From Fischerella sp. JS2 (lineage in GTDB: Bacteria; Cyanobacteriota; Cyanobacteriia; Cyanobacteriales; Nostocaceae): a stretch of 64,000 nt of DNA. Position numbers and translations under genes: made by a program. The DNA lies in NCBI RefSeq assembly GCF_032393985.1, contig NZ_CP135918.1:4713724-4777723 (forward strand), in the 5' to 3' direction. The notes below the pieces were generated by a model. That model ran no database searches. It was not told the DNA's origin and saw only the letters and a program-made list of their open reading frames with translations. Each line of letters starts with the position of its first letter. Position 1 is the stretch's first letter. Below are positions 26,695 through 35,850 of this stretch, piece by piece.

Positions 26695-27819
26695 TTATGC
26701 AGGATTGGTTTGCATTCTGTTCTGTAGCAAGTTGATGATTGCAGCTTTTTCTAAGATTCCGACTAGTATGCCATTGTCACGAATCACAGCTAGTGAAGAC
26801 AATCTTTGTTGTTCGAGTCGTTGGATGACTTCTAACAGGGGTTGGTCGGATTTTACAGTGCTAGACGCTTCGATTGGTCGCATGATCTGTTTGATTTGAG
26901 TTGCTGTCCACTGTCCTACAGGAATTGATCGCAGATCATCAATATTGATTGTTCCCAATAGTTGTCCGTTGTCATCTGTAACTAAGAAGCGATTCCAGTT
27001 TTGCCATTTAAATAAACGTTCATCAGCAAATTCCCTGAGGGTAAGATGAGCAAAGACGATTGGGCTATCAAGAGTGACTGCATCTGCTGCTGTCAATCCT
27101 GTAAGTTGTTCTTGCACCCTAGCAAATTGGGCTGCGTTACCAGCATTTTGCAGCAAGAAGAAACCGATTAATAAGTTCCAGAAGCTAGCAAAGCTACCAA
27201 ATAATATTAGTGGTAGTAAACCAGAGGCGATCGCTATCCAACCAAAGATTTGTCCAACTCGGCTGGCAAAAACCACACCTTTGTAAGGATTACCTGTAAT
27301 CTTCCATACAATAGCTTTTAGTATATTGCCCCCGTCTAAAGGCAAGCCAGGAATGAGGTTAAATAGCGCTAATGCCAAATTTACAGTAGCAACTACAGTA
27401 AGAATCGCTGCTAATGGCCCAGATACCGCAGTCCCAAAACCAATAGCTGTAAAGATACCGAATAGAATTAAGCTTACTAAAGGACCAGCGATCGCTACCC
27501 AAAAAGCTTCAGCCGGAGTTTTCGATTCTTTTTCTAAGCTTGCCAATCCACCAAATATAAATAATGTAATTGATTTGACATCAATTCCTTGACGCATGGC
27601 AACAAAGCTGTGTCCTAGTTCATGAGCAACCACAGAGCTGAATAACAGTAGCGCTGTCATTAATCCTAGTAGCAAAGCTAACCCCGCCCCTAGCTGGGGA
27701 AATTGTGCCACTAGTCCACCGCTATAACTCCAAGTTACTAAACCCAAGACTAAAAACCAGGACGGATGGATATAAAAGGGAATCCCAAACAGGTTGCCAA
27801 CGCGAATTGTGTTATTCAT
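26695..27819 (-). CDS. Site-2 protease family protein with CBS domains
   Basis: 374 residues. HELGH at residues 66-70 provides zinc ligands and the catalytic glutamate, and LDGG at 161-164 provides the third ligand (Asp162). About six membrane helices span the first ~230 residues. Two CBS domains fill the C-terminus (about 245-370) and probably sense adenine nucleotides. Members cleave membrane proteins, often anti-sigma factors; the substrate is unknown here. Confidence 0.85.
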   Translation of the reverse strand: MNNTIRVGNLFGIPFYIHPSWFLVLGLVTWSYSGGLVAQFPQLGAGLALLLGLMTALLLFSSVVAHELGHSFVAMRQGIDVKSITLFIFGGLASLEKESKTPAEAFWVAIAGPLVSLILFGIFTAIGFGTAVSGPLAAILTVVATVNLALALFNLIPGLPLDGGNILKAIVWKITGNPYKGVVFASRVGQIFGWIAIASGLLPLILFGSFASFWNLLIGFFLLQNAGNAAQFARVQEQLTGLTAADAVTLDSPIVFAHLTLREFADERLFKWQNWNRFLVTDDNGQLLGTINIDDLRSIPVGQWTATQIKQIMRPIEASSTVKSDQPLLEVIQRLEQQRLSSLAVIRDNGILVGILEKAAIINLLQNRMQTNPA

Positions 27820-28310
27820 GCTGTTTACCTTTGATTTCAGCCACTAGAGGTTTTTGTTCCTCTTGATAGTTCTATCGTAACGAAATATTAAGCAATTTTA
27901 ATCTTAGTTACTGTAGTGGTGTCCGTCCCTCTAGGTGCGGTTTGGCGACTTTTAGGAGAGTTGGGAAGCAAGTGGGGGACAAGCGTAAACAACAAGATCC
28001 CCGACTTCTTGGAGAAGTCGGAGATCTGAGCCGCGTAAGTCCTGTATTGAAAATAAAACTATAAATAATTTATAGTAATTACTTTTATAATTATTAAAGA
28101 AATAGAATTTTTGTATTTATCATTTACAGAAATAGTATCAATTGTTTTCATAAACTGGAATAGGAACTCTTTGGTAAATAAAATTTAAAATTTATTAGGT
28201 ATTAAAACTTCATTTTCATAAGATTTGTATTTGTTAAAGACTACCACCTGTTTATATTCATATACTGGTTTTATTCCCAATCGTTTGCATGTTGCACGAG
28301 GAGGCCCAAA
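27820..28310. other. Intergenic region
   Basis: About 490 bases. It holds the hairpin repeat at 27995-28027 and an AT-rich tract leading to a strong ribosome site (GAGGAGG) before the next gene. No other feature is seen. Confidence 0.45.
27995..28027. repeat. CCCCGACTT hairpin family, copy 2
   Basis: A 15-bp stem AGATCCCCGACTTCT / AGAAGTCGGAGATCT with one mismatch and a 3-base loop. Same core as 16277-16313. Confidence 0.7.
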
Positions 28311-28511
28311 ATGGTTCACACATACGAGGTATTAGTTGATATTAGAGAATATAGTGATCAGCTAAGCACTGGCTTTCAAAGCGGAACCACACGTTACGAA
28401 ATTGATGCAGAGTCAAGAGAAAAAGCAGATGGTATGGCATTTCAACAGGCTAAAACTGACCATCCAAAAGGCACTGAATATGATATTAGAGTAACTAGGT
28501 TACTCAGATAA
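28311..28511 (+). CDS. Small hypothetical protein
   Basis: 66 residues, mostly polar. It starts MVHTYEVLVDIREY after a strong GAGGAGG ribosome site eight bases upstream, and ends EYDIRVTRLLR. No domain is recognised. The strong initiation signal and clean frame argue that it is expressed. Confidence 0.55.
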   Translation: MVHTYEVLVDIREYSDQLSTGFQSGTTRYEIDAESREKADGMAFQQAKTDHPKGTEYDIRVTRLLR

Positions 28512-28764
28512 AACAAAATTTGAATTGTGCGTATTATTAATATCAAGCAGCGTAGTGGTGTCTACGCTGCTATTAAAAATTCAAATAATTTACTTAAAAT
28601 TCGGGAATACAGAGTATTGGCTCTGTAGCTACTAATAACATCGAGCGATCGCTGTTATTTAGTATAAATCTCCTAATTTTTAAACTCTATACTCTATCTC
28701 ACCACACTAGTAACACAGTGTGGTTTTATATCTGCAATTAGTCTTGGCTTCCGTTTAAATATAG

Positions 28765-28898
28765 TAGACCTCTTGCACGAATATTTGTAGTACTCCCCTT
28801 AGTCCCCCCTTGTCAAGGGGGAAAACAATATATTAACTCCCTCCACTTAGTAAGGGGAGGGTTGGGGTGAGGTTTTGAGGATTCATGCAAGAGGTCTA
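28765..28898. mobile_element. MITE-like element with 18-bp terminal inverted repeats
   Basis: Ends TAGACCTCTTGCACGAAT (28765-28782) and ATTCATGCAAGAGGTCTA (28881-28898) are inverted with one mismatch. The 134-bp body has a short CCCCCTTG/CAAGGGGG stem and a G/C-rich middle and no coding frame. This fits a non-autonomous element moved by a transposase elsewhere. No clear target duplication was identified. Confidence 0.65.
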
Positions 28899-28953
28899 GT
28901 GGTTCATTTTGGTTATAAGCATCCACAAAGCTTCCATAGTCGTATAGCTTGGT

Positions 28954-29874
28954 TCAAGTGGCTATAGTCTGTATTACCTCTAAAAAATTTTGTAAAACAG
29001 TAGAAGAGCGATCGCGCCGCCAAACAGCCACTATCTCTAAAGTTGGTGTTTGTTCTTGAATTGCTCTATAAATAACACCTTTGCGTCCAATATTTTGGGC
29101 ATTTGCTGGTAGCAAAGCGACTCCAACTCCACCAGCTACTAAGCTGAGTATAGTTAGCATCAATGTTGCTTCTTGAATCTCTTTCGGAACAAATTCTATC
29201 TGTTTCCAAAAGCTAACAATAGATTCATACAAGCTGTAAGGGAGATGAGATGGCGGTAAAATAAAAGACTCATCGCTCAGAGATTTTAAGGAAATTTCCT
29301 GCTGAGTAACAAAAGGATGATTTTCTGGAAGAGCAAGAACCAAGGATTCTTCTTGAATTTTCTTGACACATAATGTTTCGTCTTGACTGTTCAGAGATGA
29401 CCAGTGCATTAAACCAATATCAATTTGTTGTGTTTGTAGTCCTTCTATCAAACTGTAGGCTGTACGTTCTTGTAAAATAAGTTTTACTTTAGGAAAATAA
29501 TTCCGAAATTTCCTCAGGAGATCAGGTAAAACACTATTAGAAACTGAGCTATTGAAGCCTACTATCAGCCTTCCAATTGTACCTTGACTTGCTTGTTGTG
29601 CTGTCTCAATAGCATGGTTAACCTGAGCTAAGATTAAACGAGCTTGCTTAAGAAACTCTACTCCTGCATTTGTTAACCTTAGTGGACGTTTCTGGCGATC
29701 AAACAGTTTCACCTTTAATTTTGTCTCTAAATCTTTGAGTTGTTGACTGAGATTAGGTTGAGCCATATGTAACTCTTCAGCCACCTCACTAATGCTACAG
29801 TTTTTGTTTTCGGCTACAGCAATAAAGTAACGCAAGTGTCGCAACTCAAAATCTTGTAAGCGCTGAATTTCCAT
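28954..29874 (-). CDS. LysR-family transcriptional regulator
   Basis: 306 residues. N-terminal winged HTH (about residues 10-70, ELRHLRYFIAVAENKN; LHMAQPNLSQQLKDLE) followed by a periplasmic-binding-type effector domain. LTNAGVEFLKQA follows the HTH as usual. It is divergent from the aspartoacylase gene and so probably regulates it, which is the common arrangement for LysR genes. The effector is unknown. Confidence 0.88.
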   Translation of the reverse strand: MEIQRLQDFELRHLRYFIAVAENKNCSISEVAEELHMAQPNLSQQLKDLETKLKVKLFDRQKRPLRLTNAGVEFLKQARLILAQVNHAIETAQQASQGTIGRLIVGFNSSVSNSVLPDLLRKFRNYFPKVKLILQERTAYSLIEGLQTQQIDIGLMHWSSLNSQDETLCVKKIQEESLVLALPENHPFVTQQEISLKSLSDESFILPPSHLPYSLYESIVSFWKQIEFVPKEIQEATLMLTILSLVAGGVGVALLPANAQNIGRKGVIYRAIQEQTPTLEIVAVWRRDRSSTVLQNFLEVIQTIAT

Positions 29875-30037
29875 TGTTTATCAACTTCAACAATATATGA
29901 TTTTTTATATATTATTATGCACAAACTATGCTAGCACTCATACTAAAATCTTCTTTATAATAACAACATAATTCGCTGAATTATTGAAAAAATAATCAAT
30001 TATATTATTGCTTTAACAAGAACTAAAGGAGTTTTTT
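29875..30037. promoter_or_regulatory. Divergent promoter region between lysR-type gene and aspartoacylase
   Basis: 163 AT-rich bases with an AAGGAG ribosome site for the right-hand gene. LysR-type T-N11-A boxes are likely here, but AT-richness prevents picking one. Confidence 0.45.
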
Positions 30038-30925
30038 ATGTCTTGTCAATCAATAAAAAAAGTTGCTGTTATTGGTGGAACTCACGGTAATGAATTAACT
30101 GGAGTTTACCTAATTAAAAAGTTTCAAAAATTTCCCCAGTTGATTGAACGAGCAAATTTTACTACTCTCACTTTACTAGCTAATCCCAAAGCTGTAGAAG
30201 TGGGTAGAAGATACATAGATACCGACTTAAATCGATGTTTTCAACCTGAAGATTTACAAAATCCGCATCTCATTAATTATGAACAAATACGAGCCAAACA
30301 AATTGCTCAGCATTTGCATCAAGAAAAAGTTGACTTTATTATCGATCTACACAGTTCAACTGCTCATATGGGAGTCACAATAATTTTGAATAATGATAAT
30401 AGTTTCTTGCTACATCTAGCTGCCTATTTGAGTACAGTTAACCCGTTAGTCAAAATACTACAATATTCACAAAAACAAAAACCCTCTTATCTTAGGAGTC
30501 TTTGTGAATTAGGATTAGCAATAGAAGTAGGCCCAGTTCCCCAAGGTGTTTTAAATGGATATTTATTCTTACAAACAGAATTAGTGCTTTGTCAGATATT
30601 AGATTATATACAAAATAATAACCAGGGAATAAAACAGCCTATTGATAATAGTTTTTTGATTTATAAACAGGTAGAAACAATAGACTATCCAAGGAATGAG
30701 CAAGGAGAATTAAAAGCGATGGTTGCACCTCAACTTAAAGATTATGAGCCGCTTTATCCAAACTCTCCTATGTTTTTGGGATTTGATGGACAGGAAATCA
30801 GCTATCAAGGAAATTCGATTTGTTATCCCGTTTTTCTTGCTGAAGCTGCCTATCTTGAGAAACAAATCGCTATGTGTTTAACTATTCAGCAACAGGTGAC
30901 TCTTTCAGATAATTTCGGTGAATAA
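30038..30925 (+). CDS. Aspartoacylase / AstE-AspA family zinc hydrolase
   Basis: 295 residues. Zinc ligands are visible in GGTHGNELTG (His16, Glu19) and DLHSSTAH (His105); DTDLNR (61-66) binds the substrate carboxylate. This set fits aspartoacylase, which removes acetate from N-acetylaspartate. Cyanobacterial relatives have been proposed to act in N-acyl amino acid turnover. The divergent LysR gene probably controls it. The enzyme fold is firm; the physiological substrate is inferred. Confidence 0.85.
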   Translation: MSCQSIKKVAVIGGTHGNELTGVYLIKKFQKFPQLIERANFTTLTLLANPKAVEVGRRYIDTDLNRCFQPEDLQNPHLINYEQIRAKQIAQHLHQEKVDFIIDLHSSTAHMGVTIILNNDNSFLLHLAAYLSTVNPLVKILQYSQKQKPSYLRSLCELGLAIEVGPVPQGVLNGYLFLQTELVLCQILDYIQNNNQGIKQPIDNSFLIYKQVETIDYPRNEQGELKAMVAPQLKDYEPLYPNSPMFLGFDGQEISYQGNSICYPVFLAEAAYLEKQIAMCLTIQQQVTLSDNFGE

Positions 30926-31259
30926 TTTATGCTTACTTTAATCTATATACAGCAAATTTCATCTGAGTGAGGTACAGAAGAACCCCACCCGCGCTGCGCG
31001 CCCCCTCTCCGCTTGTGCTTGGGGTTGGGGAAGTTGTACTCTATTTAGATGCAAAAGGCTGTATTTGCCGAAATAAACAATTGCTGCGCTTTAGCGTTAG
31101 CTGTAGTTTCTGTTTTGATAGGTTTAAGTTGAGTCCATTGTTCAGACTGGGAACGCTGTTGTCTAAGTCTTCTATAGTAGAACATCATACGACAATCGTC
31201 AACAGACGTACGATAATTTATAATAAATAGAAAACGATGATTTACTAGAGGTGGACACT
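30926..31259. other. Intergenic region with C-rich repeat fragment
   Basis: A CCCCACCC/CCCCCTCTCCGC-type tract near 30987-31010 resembles repeats elsewhere in the window. The rest holds the XRE promoter, with a possible CGTACGAT/ATCGT palindromic cluster near 31192-31216. No gene. Confidence 0.4.
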
Positions 31260-31493
31260 GTGAAAGTCAGACGCTATGTAGAAATTAAAGTTGAAGGATT
31301 AGGAGCAAAAATTAGACAAGCTAGAAAAGCTGATGGGCGTTCAGTCGAGGTTTTGGCAGGAGAAGCTCAAATTAGCCGAGCTTACTGGCATGATATTGAA
31401 GCGGAACGGATACGGGATACTTTACCTGAAGATACCCTGAGAAAGATTGAGCGAGTGCTTAATATTGATTTAGGAGTAAAATTTGATGATTAA
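31260..31493 (+). CDS. XRE-type helix-turn-helix regulator, paralogue
   Basis: 77 residues from the GTG at 31260, which has GAGGTGG five bases upstream and lines up with the start of the paralogue at 23350; a GTG at 31251 is the alternative. HTH in about 15-65: GAKIRQARKADGRSVEVLAG, ISRAYWHDIEAERIRDTL. It shares the GLG..I.QAR, SR.YW.DIE and LRKIE..L..D.GV.F pattern with the 23350 gene. No partner toxin is adjacent. Confidence 0.78.
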   Translation: MKVRRYVEIKVEGLGAKIRQARKADGRSVEVLAGEAQISRAYWHDIEAERIRDTLPEDTLRKIERVLNIDLGVKFDD

Positions 31494-31619
31494 TCCTTCA
31501 ATCAACAACTCTTTAAACTGCTCTCACCCTAGATGTTTCTACAGGAGCGATCGCCTGCTCGATTTGAATTGCGATACAGGTTGTAGTATCTGGTAATTTT
31601 GCTGCCATTGTTCAGATAG

Positions 31620-32063
31620 TTACTCCATGCTTCTGGGTGTATTGACTACTTGATGCATTCTCCAAGGAAGACCACGATATCTGCCGATAATTTCTCCCTC
31701 TTGAACTTCAACACTTACATCTGTTGCTTGGTAGTAACTACCACGATATTTATGTGTTGCTTCATGCTCAATTTTTGGAGCTTGGGAACTAATTACTTCC
31801 TGGTTATAACCATTGTTGAATTGTTCTTGTTCTTTTTCCTGCTGCTTCAGTTTGTACTCGTTTTGTTGTAGTAGTTTTTTGGTACTAACGAGAACGACTA
31901 CTAGTAACAAAAGCTGTACTTGCCAAGGCGCTAATATCAAGCCTAAAACTAGGCTAACAGCGGCTACTACACCTATAATCTGCCCGATTTCATCGGTGCT
32001 TTTCTTAAAAATATAGGCAGTTACTAGACCAGTAAAAAGTGGTATCAAAAACAACAAGGCCAT
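31620..32063 (-). CDS. Membrane protein with C-terminal DUF4278
   Basis: 147 residues. Two or three hydrophobic segments lie in about residues 1-62, then a Gln/Glu-rich charged linker, then a short DUF4278 motif: KYRGSYYQ ... VEVQEGEIIGRYRGLPWR (about residues 105-135). DUF4278 is a cyanobacterial mini-domain of unknown role. The gene has no evident partner. Confidence 0.7.
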   Translation of the reverse strand: MALLFLIPLFTGLVTAYIFKKSTDEIGQIIGVVAAVSLVLGLILAPWQVQLLLLVVVLVSTKKLLQQNEYKLKQQEKEQEQFNNGYNQEVISSQAPKIEHEATHKYRGSYYQATDVSVEVQEGEIIGRYRGLPWRMHQVVNTPRSME

Positions 32064-32314
32064 TTTTCTTTCACCTCTGAACTAAACCAGAAGCGCTAAT
32101 TTTTAGTATTTTAATATTGGGGCTGAAGTTTAAAGACGTGTAGTAATTATACACTCATGTTGTTTTTAAGTCATAATGCGCTACTCAATAAACAACAACA
32201 CCGTTAATAAGGATTCCAAAAAAGTCTAATATATTAGCTTATCATCATACGCTTGCATAATCAAAGCTATCTAAGGTATTACCTTGATGGAGTAGCTTTT
32301 CTGACTGACACCCA

Positions 32315-34474
32315 ATGCTGAACATTCCTCAACTACTGGCAACTGAACTTAACCTCAAAGCCTATCAGGTGCAAAATGCCCTAGAACTCCTGGCTGAGGG
32401 TGCAACTATTCCCTTCATTGCACGTTACCGCAAAGAACGCACTGGGGAAATGAATGAAGTCCAACTGCGCGACTTAGCAGATAGACATACCTACTTGACA
32501 GAACTAGAAGAACGAAAATCGGTAATTTTAAATGCGATCGCTGAACAAGGTAAACTCACTGACGAACTCAAAGCAAAAATCACAGCTTGTTTACAAAAAA
32601 CAGAACTGGAAGATTTGTATTTACCCTTCCGTCCTAAGCGTCGTACCCGCGCCACCGTCGCCAGAGAAAAAGGACTAGAACAATTAGCAGAATTTATCAA
32701 ATCGTTGAATACCAAAAATGCTGCACCCGCAAACTTGGAAGAAGAAGCAGCGAAGTATATTTCTGAAGACAAAGGAGTTAAAACGGCAGAAGAGGCGCTA
32801 AAGGGTGCATCTGATATCCTTGCAGAGGAAATAGCAGAAAAAGCTGATTTACGTGCATATCTGCGTGAATATCTGCTAGAGGAGGGAATATTTGTCTCCC
32901 GGATCAAAGATGAACATCCTGAAGGTACAACTAAGTTTGAGATGTACCGCAACTATCAGATTAAAGTTAAGAATATCGCACCCCACAACCTGCTAGCTTT
33001 ATGTCGGGGTGAAAATGAGGGAGTGTTGAGTTTTGACATTTCCTTTGATGAGGATATGGTGCTTTCCTATTTAGAAGCCCAGGAAATTCGCTCCAAACAC
33101 CGTCCTATCCGTAACTTTTATCAGGAAATGCTCAAAGATGCCTTCAACCGCCTGATGAAAACTTCTTTAATCAGCGAGGTAATCTCACAGAAGAAACTAT
33201 ACGCTGATGTTGAGTCAATTAAGACATTTGAAGCAAACCTGCGGGAGTTACTGCTGTCTGCACCTGCGGGAATGAAACCAACAATGGCGATCGATCCAGG
33301 GTTTAGAACTGGGTGTAAAGTTGCCATTCTCAATGAAACCGGAAAATTTTTGGAGTATCAAGCGGTATTTCCACACCAAGCAGCCGAACAACGTCTGAAA
33401 GCGGCACAAATATTGAAAAATCTTATAGAAAAATACAATATAGAGTTAATCGCTATTGGCAATGGTACAGCTTCCCGTGAGACAGACGAGTTTGTCACAG
33501 AAGTTTTGCAGACTTTGGAACGTAAACCGATAAAAGTTATAGTTAATGAGTCTGGTGCATCTATATATAGTGCTAGTAAAGTTGCAGCACAAGAATTTCC
33601 CGATTTAGATGTTACCGTACGCGGTGCAATTAGCATCGGTCGCCGCTTGCAAGATCCCTTAGCGGAACTAGTGAAAATCGATCCCAAATCTATTGGTGTG
33701 GGACAATATCAGCACGACGTAGATCAGAAGTTGCTGAAAAAGAAATTAGACGAAACGGTTGAAAGCTGTGTTAACTACGTCGGTGTAGATTTAAATACTG
33801 CTTCTAAAGAACTTTTGACTTTTGTTTCTGGGATTACGCCCACCGTTGCCAACAATATTGTCACCTACCGCAACCAAAACGGAGCCTTTAAAAATCGTCG
33901 GGAACTGCTGAAAGTTCCCAAGTTGGGGCCAAAAGCCTTTGAACAAGCAGCAGGTTTTCTGCGGATTCGTAATGGTAAAAATCCCTTAGACAATACTGCT
34001 GTACATCCAGAAAGTTATTCAGTAGTGGAAGCGATCGCTACCGACTTAAATGTACCCTTACAACAAGTGACAGAAATTGCCGAAAAACTCAAAAAGGCAA
34101 ATTTGAAAAAATACGTCACCAAAACCGTAGGTGAACCAACCCTACGCGACATCCTCAAAGAACTAGAAAAACCAGGCAGAGATCCCCGTGCCGAGTTTAA
34201 GTATGCCACCTTCCAAGAAGGAATTAAAGAAATTTCTGATCTCAAAGAGGGGATGGAACTAGAAGGTATCGTCACGAATGTTGCTAACTTTGGTGCATTC
34301 GTTGATATTGGCGTCCACCAGGATGGTTTAGTGCATATCTCCCAACTTGCAGACAGATTTGTGGATGATCCCAAGAAAATCGTGAAAGTGGGACAAGTCG
34401 TGAAAGTGCGAGTGATGGAAGTTAATGAGAAATTGAAGCGGATTGGTTTGTCGATGAAGGGTGTGAAGCAGTAA
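32315..34474 (+). CDS. tex: Tex-family RNA-binding transcription accessory protein
   Basis: 719 residues. Domain order: HtH-type N-terminus, YqgF-like nuclease fold (MAIDPGFRTGCKVAILNETG near residues 326-345), helix-hairpin-helix region (about 490-560) and a C-terminal S1 RNA-binding domain (about 645-715, GIVTNVANFGAFVDIGVHQD). Tex binds nucleic acid and affects transcription and stress tolerance. The last ~76 bases of the gene and some downstream bases recur at 41251-41545, so the 3' end appears to be one boundary of the accessory island. The gene itself is full length. Confidence 0.93.
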   Translation: MLNIPQLLATELNLKAYQVQNALELLAEGATIPFIARYRKERTGEMNEVQLRDLADRHTYLTELEERKSVILNAIAEQGKLTDELKAKITACLQKTELEDLYLPFRPKRRTRATVAREKGLEQLAEFIKSLNTKNAAPANLEEEAAKYISEDKGVKTAEEALKGASDILAEEIAEKADLRAYLREYLLEEGIFVSRIKDEHPEGTTKFEMYRNYQIKVKNIAPHNLLALCRGENEGVLSFDISFDEDMVLSYLEAQEIRSKHRPIRNFYQEMLKDAFNRLMKTSLISEVISQKKLYADVESIKTFEANLRELLLSAPAGMKPTMAIDPGFRTGCKVAILNETGKFLEYQAVFPHQAAEQRLKAAQILKNLIEKYNIELIAIGNGTASRETDEFVTEVLQTLERKPIKVIVNESGASIYSASKVAAQEFPDLDVTVRGAISIGRRLQDPLAELVKIDPKSIGVGQYQHDVDQKLLKKKLDETVESCVNYVGVDLNTASKELLTFVSGITPTVANNIVTYRNQNGAFKNRRELLKVPKLGPKAFEQAAGFLRIRNGKNPLDNTAVHPESYSVVEAIATDLNVPLQQVTEIAEKLKKANLKKYVTKTVGEPTLRDILKELEKPGRDPRAEFKYATFQEGIKEISDLKEGMELEGIVTNVANFGAFVDIGVHQDGLVHISQLADRFVDDPKKIVKVGQVVKVRVMEVNEKLKRIGLSMKGVKQ

Positions 34475-34490
34475 ATTCTCTATTTTCACA
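34398..34490 (+). repeat. Direct repeat: tex 3' end, left copy
   Basis: From the last ~25 codons of tex to about 16 bases beyond the stop. A second copy, similar at about 85% by eye, lies at 41251-41545, split by a MITE. They are in the same orientation and bracket ~6.8 kb. This is the pattern expected of att-type ends or duplication on island integration. Confidence 0.75.
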
Positions 34491-34789
34491 TCATGTATAA
34501 AAATTGTTCGTAGTAAGGACTTTAGTCCTCTTATTTTAAAGCAACGACTCTAGTCGTTACTACGAGATTATATCTAGTGTGTGTATTATTTGTTGCACAA
34601 AAGCTACTATCATAAATTGGTAAGTTAAGCTACACGTATGACATGAAACCCACAAATGAACAAACTCAGGGACTTTATCGATTGTGTTACCGACTTACTA
34701 ATGTCATATATCAGTGAGAAGTCAATCTATGATTCTTCACTGCCACTCCTTAAGTACAAAATGCTCTAGATTATGGGAGTAACGTTTAA
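34475..34789. other. Intergenic start of the island
   Basis: About 315 bases. It includes the inverted element at 34509-34564. No gene or integrase site beyond the tex repeat was recognised. Confidence 0.45.
34509..34564. repeat. CGTAGTAA...TTACTACG inverted element
   Basis: Outer arms CGTAGTAA / TTACTACG enclose two smaller palindromes (GGACTTTAGTCC and AACGACTCTAGTCGTT). The same outer pattern is seen at 5575-5598 and 50052-50075. A short dispersed palindrome family. Confidence 0.6.
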
Positions 34790-35263
34790 ATGAGCGGTGC
34801 TTTCGATACTTTTATAGGTGTTCTCTCCATCTTATCTACTGTGTTATGGTTGTCATCAGTAGTATACAAACGTCGTAAGAGACTGCTTGTTGAAAATGCT
34901 AAGTTTGTAGTAGCTGTGCCAGAGTCTAGATGGAGTGATTCAACCAGTTATTTGGCGGTAATTCCGAGAGAGAGCTTTAAAGATGATAAGGTTAAAGATG
35001 GTCGCTCGCCCTTTAAATTTATAGTTATTCGCCCTGAGCTAGAAGGGCTTTATAGGAAAAGAGTTGTAAAAAAAGACTTTGATCATACTAGAAAAAGCAC
35101 TGTTCGTACCGAAGCTAAGTTGTATGACCTCAAATTAATTAAGGAAACCTATAACCTGGATGACATTTTCATACCTAAAGACAATTATCATAACTTTAAA
35201 AATTGGCAAGAGATAGGAGAGATGCTCAGAGAAACTTGGAGAATAGATGCAAAAAATCTCTGA
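34790..35263 (+). CDS. Unknown membrane-anchored protein (island gene A)
   Basis: 157 residues. One N-terminal hydrophobic helix (about 6-26, FIGVLSILSTVLWLSSVVY) is followed by KRRKR, so the bulk is probably cytoplasmic. The soluble part has no recognised motif; it is rich in Lys/Asp and ends LRETWRIDAKNL. It overlaps the next gene by 17 bases, so translational coupling is likely. It lies within the tex-bounded island, with no HIP1 site. I do not recognise the family. Confidence 0.5.
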   Translation: MSGAFDTFIGVLSILSTVLWLSSVVYKRRKRLLVENAKFVVAVPESRWSDSTSYLAVIPRESFKDDKVKDGRSPFKFIVIRPELEGLYRKRVVKKDFDHTRKSTVRTEAKLYDLKLIKETYNLDDIFIPKDNYHNFKNWQEIGEMLRETWRIDAKNL

Positions 35264-35624
35264 GTACAGAGTTAGCATTGGGGAAATTCGTACTAAAATA
35301 CCATTTGCCGCTGCTTCTAACATATATTCGGGGTATGTTCAGATGTATGAACAAACAATTCTTAAACTGGAAAATGAAATTAAATCAGGAGAGAGATTTA
35401 GTGAAGAACTCAAGCAATTAATTCATGAATATTTGCTTGGTATGGAACTATCTGGAATAGATCCTATTGAAGTAATCAACGAAGTCGATAGCTCAAGACA
35501 AAAGAATAAAGAATTAGATTCAGACCTCAAAGTCAGATATAGCTCTCTTCTCCGTGATGCGGAAATTTATTTAGACACAATAGACGAGTATTCGGAGATC
35601 ATGAAATCTTTGGACAACTTTTAA
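35247..35624 (+). CDS. Unknown helical protein (island gene B)
   Basis: 125 residues, mainly charged and helical, with a likely coiled-coil pattern (about 32-115, including YEQTILKLENEIKSGERF and SSRQKNKELDSDLKVRYSS). It begins inside the end of gene A (17-base overlap) and is followed 13 bases later by the vapB remnant. No family recognised. The pair may form a two-protein complex, which is an inference from overlap only. Confidence 0.5.
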   Translation: MQKISEYRVSIGEIRTKIPFAAASNIYSGYVQMYEQTILKLENEIKSGERFSEELKQLIHEYLLGMELSGIDPIEVINEVDSSRQKNKELDSDLKVRYSSLLRDAEIYLDTIDEYSEIMKSLDNF

Positions 35625-35637
35625 GGGTAGTTATCTC

Positions 35638-35850
35638 ATGCAAACTACTATCAATATTGATGAAGCCCTTCTCAACGAAGCGTTCCAACTTGCCAATCTT
35701 ACCAATCAAGAAGAACTCATTAATCTAGCGTTACAGGAATTTGTATGATCGCGCCGCAAGAAAAATCTTCTCGATCTCGCGGGACAAATTCAGTTTGCCC
35801 CAGACTTTGACCACAAAACCCTGCGCGAAACTCGTCATGTTGCTGATTGA
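35638..35850 (+). pseudogene. vapB: VapB-type antitoxin with in-frame stop
   Basis: The frame starts MQTTINIDEALLNEAFQLAN, a ribbon-helix-helix VapB start, and reads to a TGA at 35746-35748 (codon 37). Beyond it the same frame continues SRRKKNLLDLAGQI and ends at 35850 with DHKTLRETRHVAD, which is the usual toxin-wrapping C-terminus. A CGA to TGA change would explain the stop. The full frame overlaps vapC by 14 bases, as in intact vapBC operons. So the antitoxin is probably truncated, or requires readthrough; a sequencing error is also possible. Confidence 0.8.

Noticed and set aside
30967-31230. 87-codon frame after the aspartoacylase gene
   Set aside because: Starts in a C-rich dispersed repeat and lacks any domain.
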